Shown: positions 1 to 12,840, counted from the first letter of the stretch. The stretch is DNA of 64,000 bases from Capra hircus (GCF_001704415.2 NC_030816.1:79005713-79069712), one strand, 5' to 3'. Notes: a model not told the origin generated them from the letters alone. Numbers and translations are program-made.

Positions 1-278
1 ATGTGCTATAGAAATGAATTGGGATGCCCTGGCCTTTCAGACAACTTTGGGGCATATTTGCATGGAATCTTCAAAAAGGTGGGGAGACCCTTGAGTCAGG
101 AATAACTGGATTTATGGATGATAGGAAGAAAGTGGAAGCAGCATTTCAGAATGGATTTATACCTTAGGAGAGCTATCTGCTGGAACTTGACTGTTTATTA
201 GTTTGTTTATTCAGCAAATACTCTGTGTTCATGTCACTTTTTTTTTAAGTAAGTCAGAATCCATGATTCTTTATTCAT
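1..278. other. Unassigned noncoding DNA
   Basis: No supported ORF, RNA gene or recent repeat. It is AT-rich with a T-run near 240-247. Confidence 0.5.
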
Positions 279-558
279 TTTAAAATTTATTTACTTTTGG
301 CTGTGCTGGGTCTTCCTTGCTGGCTTTCTCTAGTTGTGGTGAGTGGGGGCTGCTTTTCATTGTGGGGCTTGGGCTTCTGGTGGCTTCCCTTGTTGCAGAG
401 CACAGACTCTTGGCACATGTTGCAGCGCGTGGGCTCAGTAGATGTGGTGGACGGGCTTAGTTGCCCTGCGGCATGTGGGATCTTCCCAGACGCGGGATCG
501 AACCCATGACCCTTGCATTGGCAGGAGGATTCTTATCCACTGGCCCCCCAGGGAACCC
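279..558 (-). repeat. CHR-2-type tRNA-Glu SINE
   Basis: It reads TTTATTTACTTTTGGCTGTG at one end and ends with the reverse complement of the tRNA-like head (GGATCGAACCC box-B complement near 496, then GGGAACCCC). The poly-T side lies 5', so the element is on the minus strand. Confidence 0.85.
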
Positions 559-2617
559 CTCATGTAGTGTTTACCATGCTCTGTGTTAGGTGATGCTGTG
601 GTAAGAACAGACAGCTCAGAGTTTGTGCCCTAGTAGAACAGATAGGCATATGAGCAAAGAATTTGTGGAGTGTGATAGGTGCTTAAACAGAGATTTGTAC
701 AATAGGCAGTGATGCATCTGAAAGGAAAGATGTATTAGCCCTTGGCAGTGATGTTAGGGAAGACATCTCAGTAAGAACCACATAGGCTGATTTTGAGAAT
801 GAGAAATGTGCTGAACAGTCACAGGAGAGGGGAACACTCTGGTTGCAGGAAAGGCGCTTTAGGCATGGAGAATATAGGATGTCATGGGCCCTGAGGAGTC
901 TGCATTGGTGACTGGCAGGACAGAAGCTGGAAGCAGCAGTTGAGTTTTGTGTGCCCATAGAAGTTTGGGGTTTTAAATTGTAATGGATGAAGCATCACAG
1001 AATCTGATTTGTACTTTAGAGTTTTCTTCTGACTAAAGGAGAAGAGATTTGTGGATGCAGGGGGCCTGAAGTGTTCATGTGGGAAATAGAAGGGTCATCT
1101 GGGGTATGTATGAATGCAGAATATCAGAGAGGAAACACACATGGAAGAGACACCGAGGAAGCAAAGGGTTTACTGACACCTGCGCGTGCAAACTGAGGGC
1201 CTGGCAAGACTAGGGTAGCTGATGGGTTGCATCTGGTGAGACTGGCCTGCTGGAAGGGCTGTTATCTCGGCTTGGGCATCTAGAACCAGGTAACTTGGGT
1301 GCAGTGCAGGGCTGGAGTAATGAATTACTTTTGTTTGGGTCATCCTGAGTTTGAAACAGCACATCCAGTAGGTCCCTCAGTGTGTCTCCATTTAAGCTGG
1401 AGAAGGAGACTAGGTGTTGATCCGTGAGAGTGGAAGCCATGATGTCATCAGAAAGAATATCAGAGGTGACGAGATGAAGACTCAGCCTGGGACTGAGGAA
1501 CATCCAGGGAGGTGGGTGGAGGTGGAAGAGCTCAAGAAAGAGGCAGAGAATTGAAATTGAGCAGGAGAGTCAAAGAATACAGCAGAGGATGGAGGGTCCC
1601 GAAGTTGTCAACAGTGTTTCTCACAGATTCCATGGTAAGTGAACAAAATCCATATTCCCTATTAGGAAATAAACCTGTTTGATACCACTCATAAGGTGAT
1701 ATTTGTTAGGCCTAAAATGTGTCACTAAAGTTTAAAAATTAAAGGATTTAGAAAGACCTTTGCATTATTATCCGTTTTTAGTTCTACATGGTCCTTTTCC
1801 TATTTCCGATTGGCTCCTTTATAGAAGGGCCTGAAACTATAGCCAGGCCCCATTGTATAACTGTGATAGTATACAAATGTTTCCATTCCAGTTTGGCTTC
1901 TGTAGGCCCTCTGTGTACTTAAGCTGGATTCCCAAGAGCAAGAGGGTGAGGCTCAAGGTCACACCCAGCATGGCACCCGAGGAAAAATTAGAATTGAAGG
2001 GTCGCTGGTCTCTGCCTGGTAGTGAGCAGCCCTACCTCCCGATGATTAAAAGTCCATCATAATTTCCATCTCAAAGGTAACCTTTTCCCACCTGCAGTCA
2101 ACACCCTTGGCAGAATTCTGAACCTCCCCGCAGGGCATGCGTGGGAGTGCTTCCCAGCAAATACTCATCAGCACCTTTCATCTCCAGAGATGAAAGATTT
2201 TCAGACACCAGTAATCCCTGCCAAGTCCTTTGGGGCTGGTAGGTAGAAAACGCAAAGTGATTTTGGACAGAGGAAGAGACTTATGGGTGTTTTTCCCAAA
2301 GCAACTTGCTAGTTGATCCACCTAGAACCAAAATACTAATTTGGCTGTCTGAAAGAAGGCCCACTGCAGGTGCCATCCTGTATTGAGGAAGCCATCAAGA
2401 TACCAGGTCCTATGCAGATCTTATTCCTTCATGTCCCATCAGCAACTGATATTATTATTGACACTGATGTGGATAGAAGGGTTCTAAGTGGAAGACAATG
2501 CCTAAAGATAAACTTAGCTGTGAGCTCCTCTCTATAACAGTTAATTTACTTATACAGTTAGTCTTTTGTAAAATAGTTAATGTACCATGACTGTATAACA
2601 TCTGGAAAAGGTTTAAG
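559..2617. other. Unique or anciently derived noncoding DNA
   Basis: Short ORFs occur on both strands, but none is longer than about 100 codons or has recognisable protein character. No young repeat was recognised. Confidence 0.5.
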
Positions 2618-2746
2618 CATATCTGACTCAGCAGACATGAGTTTGAGCAAACTCCAGGAGATGGTGAAGAACAGGGAAGCCTGGCTGCAGTCTATGGGAC
2701 TGCAAAGAGTTGGACACGACTTAGCGACTGAACAAAAAAAAAAAAT
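2618..2746 (+). repeat. BovB 3'-end fragment
   Basis: It contains ATGAGTTTGAGCAAACTCC, the diagnostic AAGAGTTGGACACGACTTAG, and a terminal A-run near 2734. These match the 3' end of ruminant BovB LINEs. Confidence 0.85.
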
Positions 2747-2814
2747 CTTAAAAGTTGAGTCTGTAGATATGTTTAATATTTTTTTCAAAGTATTACCAAT
2801 ACATCTTTTTAGAA

Positions 2815-3005
2815 TTTTTACATTTTTATTGAAATATAGTCGATTTACAATGTTGTGTTTCAGATGTACATAAATGATTCAGTTATACATATATATATAC
2901 ACATATCTATTTTTAAAATTCTTTCCCATTATAGGTTATTACCAGATATTGAGTGTAGTTCCCCTGTGCTACACAATAGGCTCTTGGTATGATACACCTT
3001 TTCTT
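2815..3005 (-). repeat. L1 3' UTR fragment (antisense)
   Basis: The text ATTGAAATATAGTCGATTTA followed by TTCAGTTATACATATATAT and the GTTCCCCTGTGCTACACAAT block is the reverse complement of artiodactyl L1 3' ends. Confidence 0.75.
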
Positions 3006-3034
3006 GTATGTTAAGTGCTTCTGAAGGGACTAAG

Positions 3035-3113
3035 GAGTTGGTAATAGGAAGCCCGGCATACTGCAGTCCATGGGGTGGCAAAGAGTTTGAACACGACTGA
3101 GTGACTGAACTGA
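3035..3113 (+). repeat. Short BovB/Bov-A 3' fragment
   Basis: It shows TGCAGTCCATGGGGTGGCAA, then GAACACGACTGAGTGACTGAA. Confidence 0.75.
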
Positions 3114-3967
3114 AGGGACTAAGATTGTTACTTCTTAAACTGTGATTGATGTACTTTTCTGTCTTGAGGACTGATCCCAGGGCTGGTTAAAATGTTACTA
3201 GACTCTTAGAGGATTGTCCGTAGAGCTGGAGATGGATCCCCAGTGTCCGTCTCATGAGCAGGGCCTTGGGGAGTTGGAGGATGGAGTGGGCATCGGGTAA
3301 GATGACAGAGATGCTTTGGATCTCAGCAGTCTAGACAGGGATGCTAGAACAGCTGCAGTTCTGGATGCGGACGGCAGGCTGCCAGCATGATATGGAGCAG
3401 AACACACAGGATCGGGGATGTGATTCCAGCTCCTCCCAGATTGCTCTCTGCTCCTACTGTGGGGAGGGAAGGAGTGGAAGGTTAGTAAGGTAAGACTGAG
3501 TTGATAAAGAACCTTCTGGCTCATTCATACAGAAGATTTTCAAGAGCAAGCTTAGTGCATTAGAAATATTTTTTAATGATGTCAAGGCCTGTTACAGCGA
3601 AAAGATGAGTGGTAAGCTAAATAGAATATTGGCTTTTTTGTGTCACTACATTAGAACTAAAAAATAAATCCAGCAATCAGCTATTGAAGAAAACCCTCAT
3701 CTTTGTCTTTTTATTTTTGTTTCCTTGAAAGTTGAGACTATAATGACTCTACCTCTTTCCTTTCCTAGTGTCAGTTGGAGTCCCTAGGGTTTCACGTGCA
3801 GTGAGAACAAGACTTGATAAAGGAATTTAGCATAAAATGCTGGTGGAGGAGAAAATACAGAGATTAGTGGGGCCAGGACAGGCAGGACACCTGCGGCATT
3901 GGAAGTGAGGTGGAGAGCACGGCTGGGCGGCAGCCAGCGGTTCAGGTTCCAGCCAGCAGGAGGTATG
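3114..3967. other. Unassigned noncoding DNA
   Basis: No supported gene. A purine-rich stretch lies at 3250-3480. Confidence 0.5.
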
Positions 3968-4241
3968 TTTTAAAAAATTTATTCTGGACTGTGCCAGGCC
4001 TGTGTTGCTTTGTGTGGGCTCTCTCTAGTTGCGGTGAGCACTCTCTAGTTGCGGTGCTCAGCTTTCTCTTTGTGGTGGCTTTTCCTGGTGTGGAGCCCAG
4101 GCTCCAAAGCTTGGGCTCAGTAGTCGTGACACAAGGGCTTACTCGCCCTGAGGCACGTGGGATCTTCCTGGACCAGGAATTGAACCCGTGTCCCTTGCGT
4201 TGGCAGGCAGATTCTTAGCCACTGGACCACCAAGGAAGTCT
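3968..4241 (-). repeat. CHR-2-type SINE with internal 22-bp duplication
   Basis: The minus-strand head is at the right end (GGACCAGGAATTGAACCCGT near 4170, ending CCACCAAGGAAGTCT). Inside, the unit CTCTCTAGTTGCGGTGAGCA is repeated almost at once around 4020-4060. Confidence 0.85.
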
Positions 4242-6916
4242 TGGAAGGAGTTATTCATAGGAGCTGGGTTGAGGTCTGAGGCCTGGGCAGTGAAGTTCCT
4301 GTGGGTGGTCTAAGAGGTAGAAGGGGAATGGAACATTCATTATGGGCCCTGAAACTTTGATTCAAATTATATTCCTAGACTGTGTCCCTGTAAATGTGTT
4401 TCACATGGTGAAAACCCGTAAATGTGTATGTCATCATCCTCTGCCCAACCCTCCCCACGTATAGCCCTCTTCTGATTGACATTTTGGTTGTTCATCCACA
4501 TGAAAAGAACAGGTAATAAAATACCTGTGGGAAATAATGTTGCTGATTCCATGCTGAAGTAATTAAAATTAAATGTCTGCAGTACCTCCAGTCTAATGAA
4601 ATGCTGTGATTATGGTTGTTTAGGGATGTACAGATAGTTTAGAGCCGGTAACTGTAATTTGATGCTAATTGGACTCTGATTTGGTCCTGGGAGAGAAGGT
4701 GGAGCTTGATTGCTGGATGGTTGGCCATAAGAAGGGCAAAATTAGGAGAATAGCGTAGCTACGTCCTCAGTCACACCCACCTGCTGAGAATTTGCAATTC
4801 ATATCCTTTCCCCAAATTCTTTTTATCTTGCATACTCAGAATTCACATTTAATAAATTTGCCAAAATTTATGCTCATTTCTCAACAATCCCCATAGTTTC
4901 TTGTACATTGGGCCCGAAGGACCACAAGGTGATTATTCTACAAACTCCAAATGTGTGCTGAGCCTCTTTCGTGGTGATAGGTAATTATTTCCAAACAAGA
5001 GATGCCCTGTAGGGCTCAGTCTTGCGCTAAACTCAGACACAGACCTACAATTACCTGCCTGTTCAGAGGCTGCCTTGCTGGTCTGGGGTTGGAGAAGGCC
5101 TCTGTGCCCTAATTATTTACTCTTGAGTTTAGAATATTGCGAAAATAGTTTCAGAATATTACCGTTGATACTGAAACACCATAATCACCAAGTCAAATTG
5201 TGCCAGTTTCTTAATTGACATTTTCCTTTTGATTTTTAATTTACCCACGTACTCAGTTCCTGGAGAGACACTTCTTTTTAAATGTTTTACAGTATTTGTT
5301 AGTAACGGACATTGAGGCCTGGCCTTGGTATTCCTGAGTCATCTCGTTAGCCATGTGCTTGGTAAAAATAATTCAAAGTTTTTTTTTATTCACGCTGCTC
5401 CCTTGGACAAGTCTACATTTCTTTCTGTATCCTAGAAACTGGGACAAGAAGAACTAACATCTAGTATTTAACATTTATTGACTTGGACTAAGCCCTGCGT
5501 CAGGTAATTGAAAGATAAATGTTCTTCTTTTGCTTTTGCAACAGTCCCGGGAGGTGGGCGTCATCACCTCCATCTTGCATGGAGGGGAATCACGTGTGGA
5601 GAGGTCAATAAATGACCCCAAGTCGGGGGTTACGGAGGGGTTTGTTCCTGACTCCTCACCACATGCTCCAGCCTTCTTGTGAATGAACGCTCTTGTATTT
5701 GACAAGCACTTTAGGATTTCTCTGTGAGCCTTCATCCTCATGTGCTTCAGTTACTGCTCGTTCCGTACTGGTGGATGGTGCTGGGCTAGCGCCGGTGGGT
5801 TGCTGGCTTGTGACCAGCTGCTGTCTCATGACTAAAGGGCAGGTGGCAGCCTGGACTTGGAGGAGCTCCCTGCTCGCCTGCTTCTCTGTCCACCTTCACT
5901 CTGTGCTATGCTTCATCACACTAGATGCTTCTCTGTGTCTTGTGTCTCCGGCCTCTTGGTCTCTGTCCTTCATCTGTGCTGCCCTTCTTATGACAGCGCA
6001 GGGCCTCCCTGGTTCCACGTCCAAGTCAGACAGTCCTTCAAGTCCGGGTACCTAGGAAAGGCTGTCTTGCTCTATGCAGCCTGGCATCATGTCCTTCTCA
6101 TCCGAGCTGCTCCCCAGTGGTGTCCGACGATGCTCTGGGGGGTGTCACCCCTGGGTGGTCTGGGTGTCACCACCTGCTCTCATCTGGGGATGCAGGGTCT
6201 GCTGTTACCGTTGTAGACAGATGCTCTGCAACCTCCAAACATTTTTTAAAAGGTCTGTAGTTTGTTCTGTTGTAGAGGTTAATGTTTTTGATTTTTTAAT
6301 TTTGGTTTTGTTCTGTTTTAGGTGCACGTGTTTGCTTCTCCTTTTAACCTGGGCTCCAACTCTACCCTCTCTCTAGTTTGGCCTGCTGATCTGAGTGGCG
6401 TTGCTGCTAAGAATGCCTGTTTTGGATAGATTTAATGGATTTTGGTTTTCTTCGGTGATTTTTCTTTTACTTTTTAAACCAAGGGAAGTTTCTGGCATTC
6501 TTCACAGTGTCGTCTTGCTTCCATCCCAGGTGGGCAGGTAATCCTGTCTCTTTATGTGATGTACAGGGGTCTTTGCTGTCTTTTCTCCCGTACTAACTCT
6601 AGGCCCTTGGATGGGTGGTGCTGAGTCTGATTCATCTTTGGTTCATTCATGGCACCCTGAATCACACTTTGCGGCTATTGGGACTTGACTGTTACTGAAG
6701 CTGAATGAGTTCTTTGTCAGCTACAGTCGGTCCAGCCACAGTCATCCAGATGGCCTCCGCTCCACACTGTGTTAAGTTCCTTTTGTGCGAGGTGATTGCC
6801 TGACTGCCTCAGTTTCTGCAGACACCTAGGGTTGTGTCATAAATGAGGTGTGAGCCCACCCTGATGCTGAATGTAATTTGTGATGCACAGACGCCGTGGT
6901 TTTAGAAGTGATTACG
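4242..6916. other. Unique noncoding DNA
   Basis: This is about 2.7 kb without recognised repeats. Overlapping open frames at 5693-6376 (100-120 codons) show no recognisable domain and no clear splice-bounded coding signature, so they are left out as genes. Confidence 0.5.
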
Positions 6917-7107
6917 GCTTCCCTGATAGCTCAGTTGGTAAAGAATCCGCCTGCAATGTGGGAGACCTGGGTTCGATCCCTGGGTTGGGAAGATCCCCTC
7001 GAGAAGGGAAAGACTATCCTCTCCAGTATTCTGGCCTGGAGAATTCCATGCACAGTCCATGAGGTCACAAAGAGTTGGACACGACTGAGCAACTTTTTCA
7101 CTTTCAG
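6917..7107 (+). repeat. Bov-tA SINE, near full length
   Basis: The head is GGCTTCCCTGATAGCTCAGT with box B GGTTCGATCCC. The BovB-derived tail is AAAGAGTTGGACACGACTGAG and ends TTTCACTTTCAG. Confidence 0.93.
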
Positions 7108-8418
7108 GGCCTGTTACCTTGCAGTTATCTCTTGAAGAAAGTCACTCTCCACGTGACCATCAGTCAACTGGATGAGGGTCATCTCTTTGTCTAGAAGCCA
7201 AAATCCAGTGGTGGCTCTAAGACACCAATGCTAAGTCAATTTCTGTTGCCTTAGCAACGAGTGGGCTGGGATGCTTGGTAGTGTCTTCTCATGAGCCACT
7301 CCTGTGGGCTTCCATAGCATCTGCCCCTCTGGACCATAATCGTCTCCACACTGAGTGGTGGCTGATGGCCTGTTTGTTCACAGGCTGGTGAGACTATCTG
7401 TAGGCTTTTGCTCACCACCGTACTCCCTACACTTAGCGTGGTACCTTGAACACAAGTGCTGTTCATCAGATACTTCCTGCATTGAATTAACTTAATAAAG
7501 GTCCTGCACGTAGGCATTCAAGGTATAATGTGCCAACTTTTGCATCCTTGAATTTTGTCCCTGGAGACATGAACTTTGTGGGAGTCCCAGGGAACACTTA
7601 TTCTAACCAGGGGCCAGACTGGCTGACAGGGCCACCACCCTGGGGAACACAGTGACCCCAGAGGGATATGCCTGTCCTTCTAGCTGCTTTTTGGTTTTGT
7701 TTGTTTGTTTTTGGTGTTTCACATGAGCTGTTTTATAAATAACAAGGGACTTGCGGTGACTTGGTTCATGGTAAGCGTAAACGCTGTGCTCCGTGGGTAC
7801 AGAAGTCTGCCATTTGAGGAAGGCTGACTGAAACTTCCTGTTTTCATTGTAATCGGCCATCCCTTTGTCAGGAGGATGGGTTCTCTAACAAGCTATAGCC
7901 TCCCGGGCGGCGGTGCCTGCTTCTTTTGTTAAGGGCGGCATTGGATTGCATGGGTTCTCTGTGTGGGAACAGTGTGAGAAACTGGTGAAAGCGGTCACTT
8001 AGTGAAGGCCTCCAGCACACCCCTCCTCCCGCCGTGGAGTGGGAGTCACAAAGGGGTCTGTTCATTATGGCTCTGACGTCTCTGTGGGCCCAAGAGACAC
8101 AGGTCAGAAATAATTCCCCTGTGGACGAAGATGCTGGTGGGCCTGGCCAGGTACGGACCTGGGTCACACGACTTGTTCACTGAGACAGCAGTTCCCATCA
8201 TTCCAGGACCCTTTCTGCCTCCTGGAAAACCTCCCACGTGCTGTATTGTTTTAGCACAAACACCAGGCAGAGACTGATTCAATAAGCTGCCTCGCTGATA
8301 GATAGCAAGGCTAAAGGAAACCCAGAAACTTGCAGATGGGCTTGTAGTCAGAGAGATGGTGGTTACAAAGGGGATTTAATTTGAAGAAGGCATGACTTTT
8401 GGAGAGAAAATTTTCAGC
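7108..8418. other. Unique noncoding DNA
   Basis: No recognised repeat except a (GTTT)-like run near 7690-7710. Minus-strand ORFs are short and unconvincing. Confidence 0.5.
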
Positions 8419-8690
8419 GGGGGACTTCCGTAGTGGTTTAGTGGTTACGAATCCACCTGCCAATGCAGGGGCCACAGGATTGATCAGTAGCTGGAAAGAT
8501 CCCACATGCTGTGGAGCAACGAAGCCCGTGTGCCACAGTTGTTGAGCCCACGCTCCACAACAAGAGAAGCTGCCGCAGTGCAACAAGAGAGTAGGCCCCA
8601 GTCGCTGCAACTAGAGAAAGATCTCATGCAGCAATGAAGACCCAACGCAGCCAAACATAAATGAATAAAATTATATATGTAATAAATATA
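8419..8690 (+). repeat. CHR-2-type SINE
   Basis: The head is GGGGACTTCCGTAGTGGTTT, then the CHR body (GAGCCCACGCTCCACAACAAG) and an A-rich tail with AAATGAATAAAAT. The following Bov-A2 monomer sits in or beside its tail, since AAACATAAAT text recurs on both sides. Confidence 0.88.
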
Positions 8691-8696
8691 AATATG

Positions 8697-8827
8697 CATG
8701 CTGCTGCTAAGTCGCTTCAGTCTTGTCCGACTCTGTGTGACCCCATAGACGGCAGCCCACCAGGCTCCTCTGTTCCTGGGATTCTCCAGGCAAGAATACT
8801 GGAGTGGGTTGCTATTTCCTTCTCCAA
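8697..8827 (-). repeat. Bov-A2 SINE monomer
   Basis: It reads TGCTGCTGCTAAGTCGCTTC at the left and TGGGTTGCTATTTCCTTCTC at the right, so the element is on the minus strand. Confidence 0.9.
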
Positions 8828-9112
8828 ACATAAATATATAAAGGAAATTTCTCAGCAGGAAATGCACTCTTCTTACCGAGCTGGGCAGCAGGCAGCCTAT
8901 TTTCAGGGCATGGTGAAGTAGTCATTTATCTCTCTCTTCCCCAGCGCTTTCTCCTTGACCTGGTTGGCCCAGCAGTGAAAGTTTTATAAACACTGGGCCC
9001 TGTGCACTTAGGCCAGGGCTGACCGCAGGCTTCTAGATTGATGAATGCTGTAGCCATTCTTTAGATGTGGGCTCCTCCCTTTTTTTTTTAAAACTGATAT
9101 AGCTGAAGGTTC

Positions 9113-9319
9113 CTGGTGGGCTGCAATCCATGGGGTCTCTAAGCGTCAGACATGACTGAGTGACTTCACTTTCACTTTTTACTTTCATGCATTGGAGAAG
9201 GAAATGGCAACTCACTCCAGTGTTCTCGCCTGGAGAATCCCAGGGATGGGAGAGTCTGGTGGGCTGCCGTCTATGGGGTCGTACAGAGTTGGATACAACT
9301 GGAGTGACTTAGCAGCAGC
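9113..9319 (+). repeat. Bov-A2 SINE with target-site duplication
   Basis: Two Bov-A monomers are joined at TTTCATGCATTGGAGAAGG and end in AGCAGCAGC. Direct repeats AGCTGAAGGTTC at 9101-9112 and 9320-9331 flank it exactly. Confidence 0.93.
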
Positions 9320-9331
9320 AGCTGAAGGTTC

Positions 9332-10192
9332 AACTACATTCAGCTTCTAGGGAAGGCATGGGGCCAGCTTTTCATCATAAAACTCAAGAGAGAAAAGTGT
9401 AAGGCATATTCATTTAAATTAAAATGATGTCATGGTGGCAAGCAGGCAGCTCAGGGGCTCTAGGATGGTGGGATTTCATGCTGAAAGAGCGTGAGTGGAT
9501 CTGCTGATGGACAGTTCTGTCCATACAGGCTGCCCGCGTGTGGTCATCGGTAATAAGCATACTATGTGTAACTAATCATATAGAAGCACTAGAGTTTTAT
9601 GGTAGGTGTGATCTACCCAGCAGTGCCTAGAATCGCACAGACTGCACACACAGCACCTCTCAGACCTTTCTGGAGTTGCAGGAGATTGCGCTACCTGTCC
9701 CATTGTTGACTCATCTGAAAACATGGCACTCACAGGAAGCTGAATCCAGTCTATGCTGTTGAGAGCTTATCCACTTATCGAAGTGGTTGAGGTCCACCCA
9801 CAGTTCAACGTGAACTGTTTGTGTGGCCCCGGAATTAGTACAGAAAGGGAAAAAGGTCAGGCGGGGGACCCTGGGATCGAAGGAAGAGCGCTTTGGTGAC
9901 CACTGGTTTGTCACTGTGACAGAACCAGTGTCATCCGTTCTGGGACCAGAACTGAGGCAGTTGTTTGGTGATCTGAGCTCTCATCCAAGTTCCTTCCCAT
10001 GCTCTGAGTGACAGGTCTGATTTATCCTTTCTAGGGCTCTCTTTCTTCATCTGCAAAGTGAACAGAGTTTAAACTGATGTACTCTAAACTTAAGTATCCT
10101 ATAATCCTGCCTTAAGTCATTTCAATCCAAAATGGTTAGTAATTATATTCATCAGGATATTCAGAGAAACAACCAACAGGCTTCATTTACTG
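9332..10192. other. Unassigned noncoding DNA with a MIR-like remnant at its right end
   Basis: No supported gene. Positions 10005-10065 (CTTTCTTCATCTGCAAAGTG) look like a MIR core remnant. Confidence 0.45.
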
Positions 10193-10362
10193 TGTGTGTG
10201 TTTAGTCGCTCAGTCGTGTCCGATTCTTTGCGACCCCATGGACTATAGCCCACCAGGCTTCTCTGTCCATGGGATTTTTCAGGCAAGAATACTGAAGCAG
10301 GTTGCCATTTCCTGCTCTGAGGGATCTTCCTGACACAGGGATTGAATCTGTGTCTCTTGAGG
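10193..10362 (-). repeat. Bov-tA SINE
   Basis: It reads TTAGTCGCTCAGTCGTGTCC at the left and GGGATTGAATCTGTGTCTCT at the truncated right end. Confidence 0.88.
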
Positions 10363-10707
10363 AGTGAAAAATCTGATCAAGAGATTTGAAGTTCTGTACT
10401 TGTGTTCCTCAGTCTGTCCGGATGTTACCAGATCACAGACCCTGGGCTCGGGGTTTTGACTCTGGGAGAAGGGCTGCTTTATTTGGAGCACTTTAATCTC
10501 TCTGGTTGTCTTCTTGTGACTGGTGCAGGCCTGTAGGATTTGGTTTCAGCATGTCCTTCTATAAGTGATGAGTATTGTTACTACTGTGACAATGTTAACG
10601 ATTCTCATGCTGACACCACCAGTGGATGCTAGAATTTGCAGCGTGATTTTCGAGCCTGCTGCTGCTCTGATGAAACACCCCATCTCTCTCTCATATATAT
10701 ATATATA

Positions 10708-11110
10708 TCAGTTCATTTCAGTCGCTCAGTCATGTCCAACTCTTTGAAACCCCATAGACTGTCCATCACCAACTCCTGGAGCTTGCTTAAACTCACGTCC
10801 ATAGAGTCGGTGATGCCATCCAACCATCTCATCCTCTGTCATCTGCTTCTCCTCCTGCCTTCAGTCTTTCCCAGCATCAGGGTCTTTTCCAATGGGTCAG
10901 TTCTTCGCATCAGGTGGCCAAAGTTTTGGAGTTTCAGCTTCAACATCAGTCCTTCCAATGAACACTCAGGACTGATCTCCTTTAGGATGGACTGGTTGGA
11001 TCTCCTTGCAGTCCAAGGGACTCTCAAGGATCTTCTCCAACACCACAGTTCAAAAGCATCAATTCTTTGGCACTCAGCTTTCTTTATTGTCCAACTCTCA
11101 CATCCATAAG
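10708..11110 (-). repeat. BovB LINE 3' fragment
   Basis: The antisense 3' end is CAGTTCATTTCAGTCGCTCA, then TGATGCCATCCAACCATCTC and CAGTTCAAAAGCATCAATTC. It is bounded by a (TA)n at 10691-10707 and a (TG/TA/CA)n at 11111-11166. Confidence 0.92.
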
Positions 11111-11166
11111 TGTGTGTGTATATATATATATATACATACACATACATACATACACACACACACACC
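11111..11166. repeat. Compound TG/TA/CA microsatellite
   Basis: It runs TGTGTGTATATATATATA, then TACATACA units, then CACACACA. Confidence 0.95.
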
Positions 11167-11689
11167 TTTCTATCAATTTTAAGGAATTGTTTTACCTGAT
11201 TGGGAGAGTTGGCAAGTCTGAAATGCACAGGGCAGGCCAACTGTCTGGAATTTTAGGCAAAAATTGATGTTGCAGCCATGAGTCCAAAATTCAGCATGAC
11301 GGGAGCCTGGAAACCCAGGCAGGGTTTTCATGTTGCAGTTTGGAGGCAAAATTCCTTCTTCAGGAAACCCCCGTCTTTGCTTTAATACATTCAACTGATT
11401 GGCTGAGGCCCTCCCACCTTATGGAGGATAATCTGCTTTACTCAAAGTCTGTTGATTTCTGTGTTGATTCCACTTAAAAAATGACCTTTACAGCAACATC
11501 TAGACTGATATTTGAACACACATCTGGGTACCATAGCCTAGTTGAGCTGACCCATACTGTTAACTATTATGGTAGTCAAGCTCTAAACTTTTTATTTGTA
11601 ATCTAAGTCATGGTGATGGACTGGAAAAGAACGCTAGTCTGAAATTAAATCATGTTGTCTTAGTATAATGTGTCAATTCTTGCATTGAA

Positions 11690-12060
11690 CCATTCGTTGG
11701 GTGTTATTAAGCACCCGTGTGTAAGGCACTGTGCTTTAGAGCAGGAAAACAAAAGACAAGCCCTTTACTTTCAAAGCAGTCAGCATCTACTCCGGAGGAC
11801 AGACAAATGAAAAAAGAAATGATTACAATGTGATTGTCTATATTAGAGCAGTGAGGTGAAGTGGGGGGTGGTCTTGGCAGGAGAAGGGTAGATCAGGGAA
11901 GGCTCCGTGGAAGAGGAGACACTTAAGCTCGATCTTGAGGGATAATTCGGAGTTCTCCAGGGAGACATTCCCAGCAGGACACAATGTATACAAAGGTGTA
12001 GGCAATAAAAGATCATCACCCTCATGAAATGGCAAAGTATTCAGAATGTTTGGAGACTTC
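11690..12060 (+). repeat. L2-like ancient LINE remnant
   Basis: Diverged text matches the common L2 3' region: GGCACTGTGCTTTAGAGCAG near 11727, then GGAAGGCTCCGTGGAAGAGG near 11897 and a GCTCGATCTTGAGGGATAAT block. This is a recollection-level match. Confidence 0.5.
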
Positions 12061-12394
12061 TGTCACATAGGAGGTGCTTGAGACTCAATATCTGTTGTTA
12101 TCATCGAAAAAATTAAGGTGTGGCAGGTGTTATATTTTATAGTTTCCTGGTTAGGAAATAACCATCAGTATCAGGCCATCAGTAAGGTATGATGATTCTT
12201 GGCCTTTAAGAATTGTCAGTATAATGTATTTAGATGGAGTCTATCAAAACTTGCTTAATTTTCCATTCTATCTAAAAATATTTTCTTGTCCATACTGGAT
12301 TACAAAGAGAATTAGAAGTTTATGTCTCTTTAGGATTTATCTTATAAGGTAGGGATTCTAGACCAAGTCTATCTTTCATTTAGGTTTCTAAGAT

Positions 12395-12520
12395 TTTTCT
12401 CTGAACCAATGATGTCACCTTGAGCAAATCAGTCTACTTCTTCAAGCTTTAAATTCTTCTCTTTAGAGAAGGGAGTTGGGCTATTTTTTAAAAGTCCACC
12501 ATAGGCTATTCTATGATCTC
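12395..12520 (+). repeat. MIR-like remnant
   Basis: The phrases CCTTGAGCAAATCAGTCTAC and AATTCTTCTCTTTAGAGAAG resemble the MIR core. Confidence 0.4.
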
Positions 12521-12649
12521 TAAAAAGAAATCGTTATCTCCACTGTGTGTGGTTATACAGGCATATTTCTGCAGCATAAATCATTGATAACCACACCTTT
12601 CTCAATAGTTACTGGTTACAATGAAAGTATCACCACTTTGAGTATTACA

Positions 12650-12840
12650 CATTTTTCAACCACTTTATTAAGTATTTTCTCTGTGCGTATGTAGAATAAC
12701 CCTGCAAAGCAGATATCATTTCTATTTTATGGTTGAAGAAAACAGAGGCTCAGACAACTTTAATAATGTCACTCAGGTGGTCATGGGGAAGCTAGGGGTT
12801 GAACTCTGACCCTTTGGCACCAAAGTCTGCATTCTTTATC
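12650..12840 (-). repeat. MIR SINE remnant
   Basis: It shows ATTTTATGGTTGAAGAAAAC, AGAGGCTCAGACAACTTTAA, then GGGGTTGAACTCTGACCCTT, the reverse MIR pattern. Confidence 0.6.

Noticed and set aside
5693..6376. Overlapping + strand ORFs of 100-120 codons
   Set aside because: Three frames are open at once in pyrimidine-rich DNA, with no conserved motif and no supported splice structure.
6917..7000. tRNA-like sequence with box A and box B
   Set aside because: It is the head of a Bov-tA SINE with the BovB tail attached. The same holds for all other SINE heads here, so no tRNA gene is called.
10636..11109. 157-codon ORF
   Set aside because: It reads the antisense of a BovB fragment.
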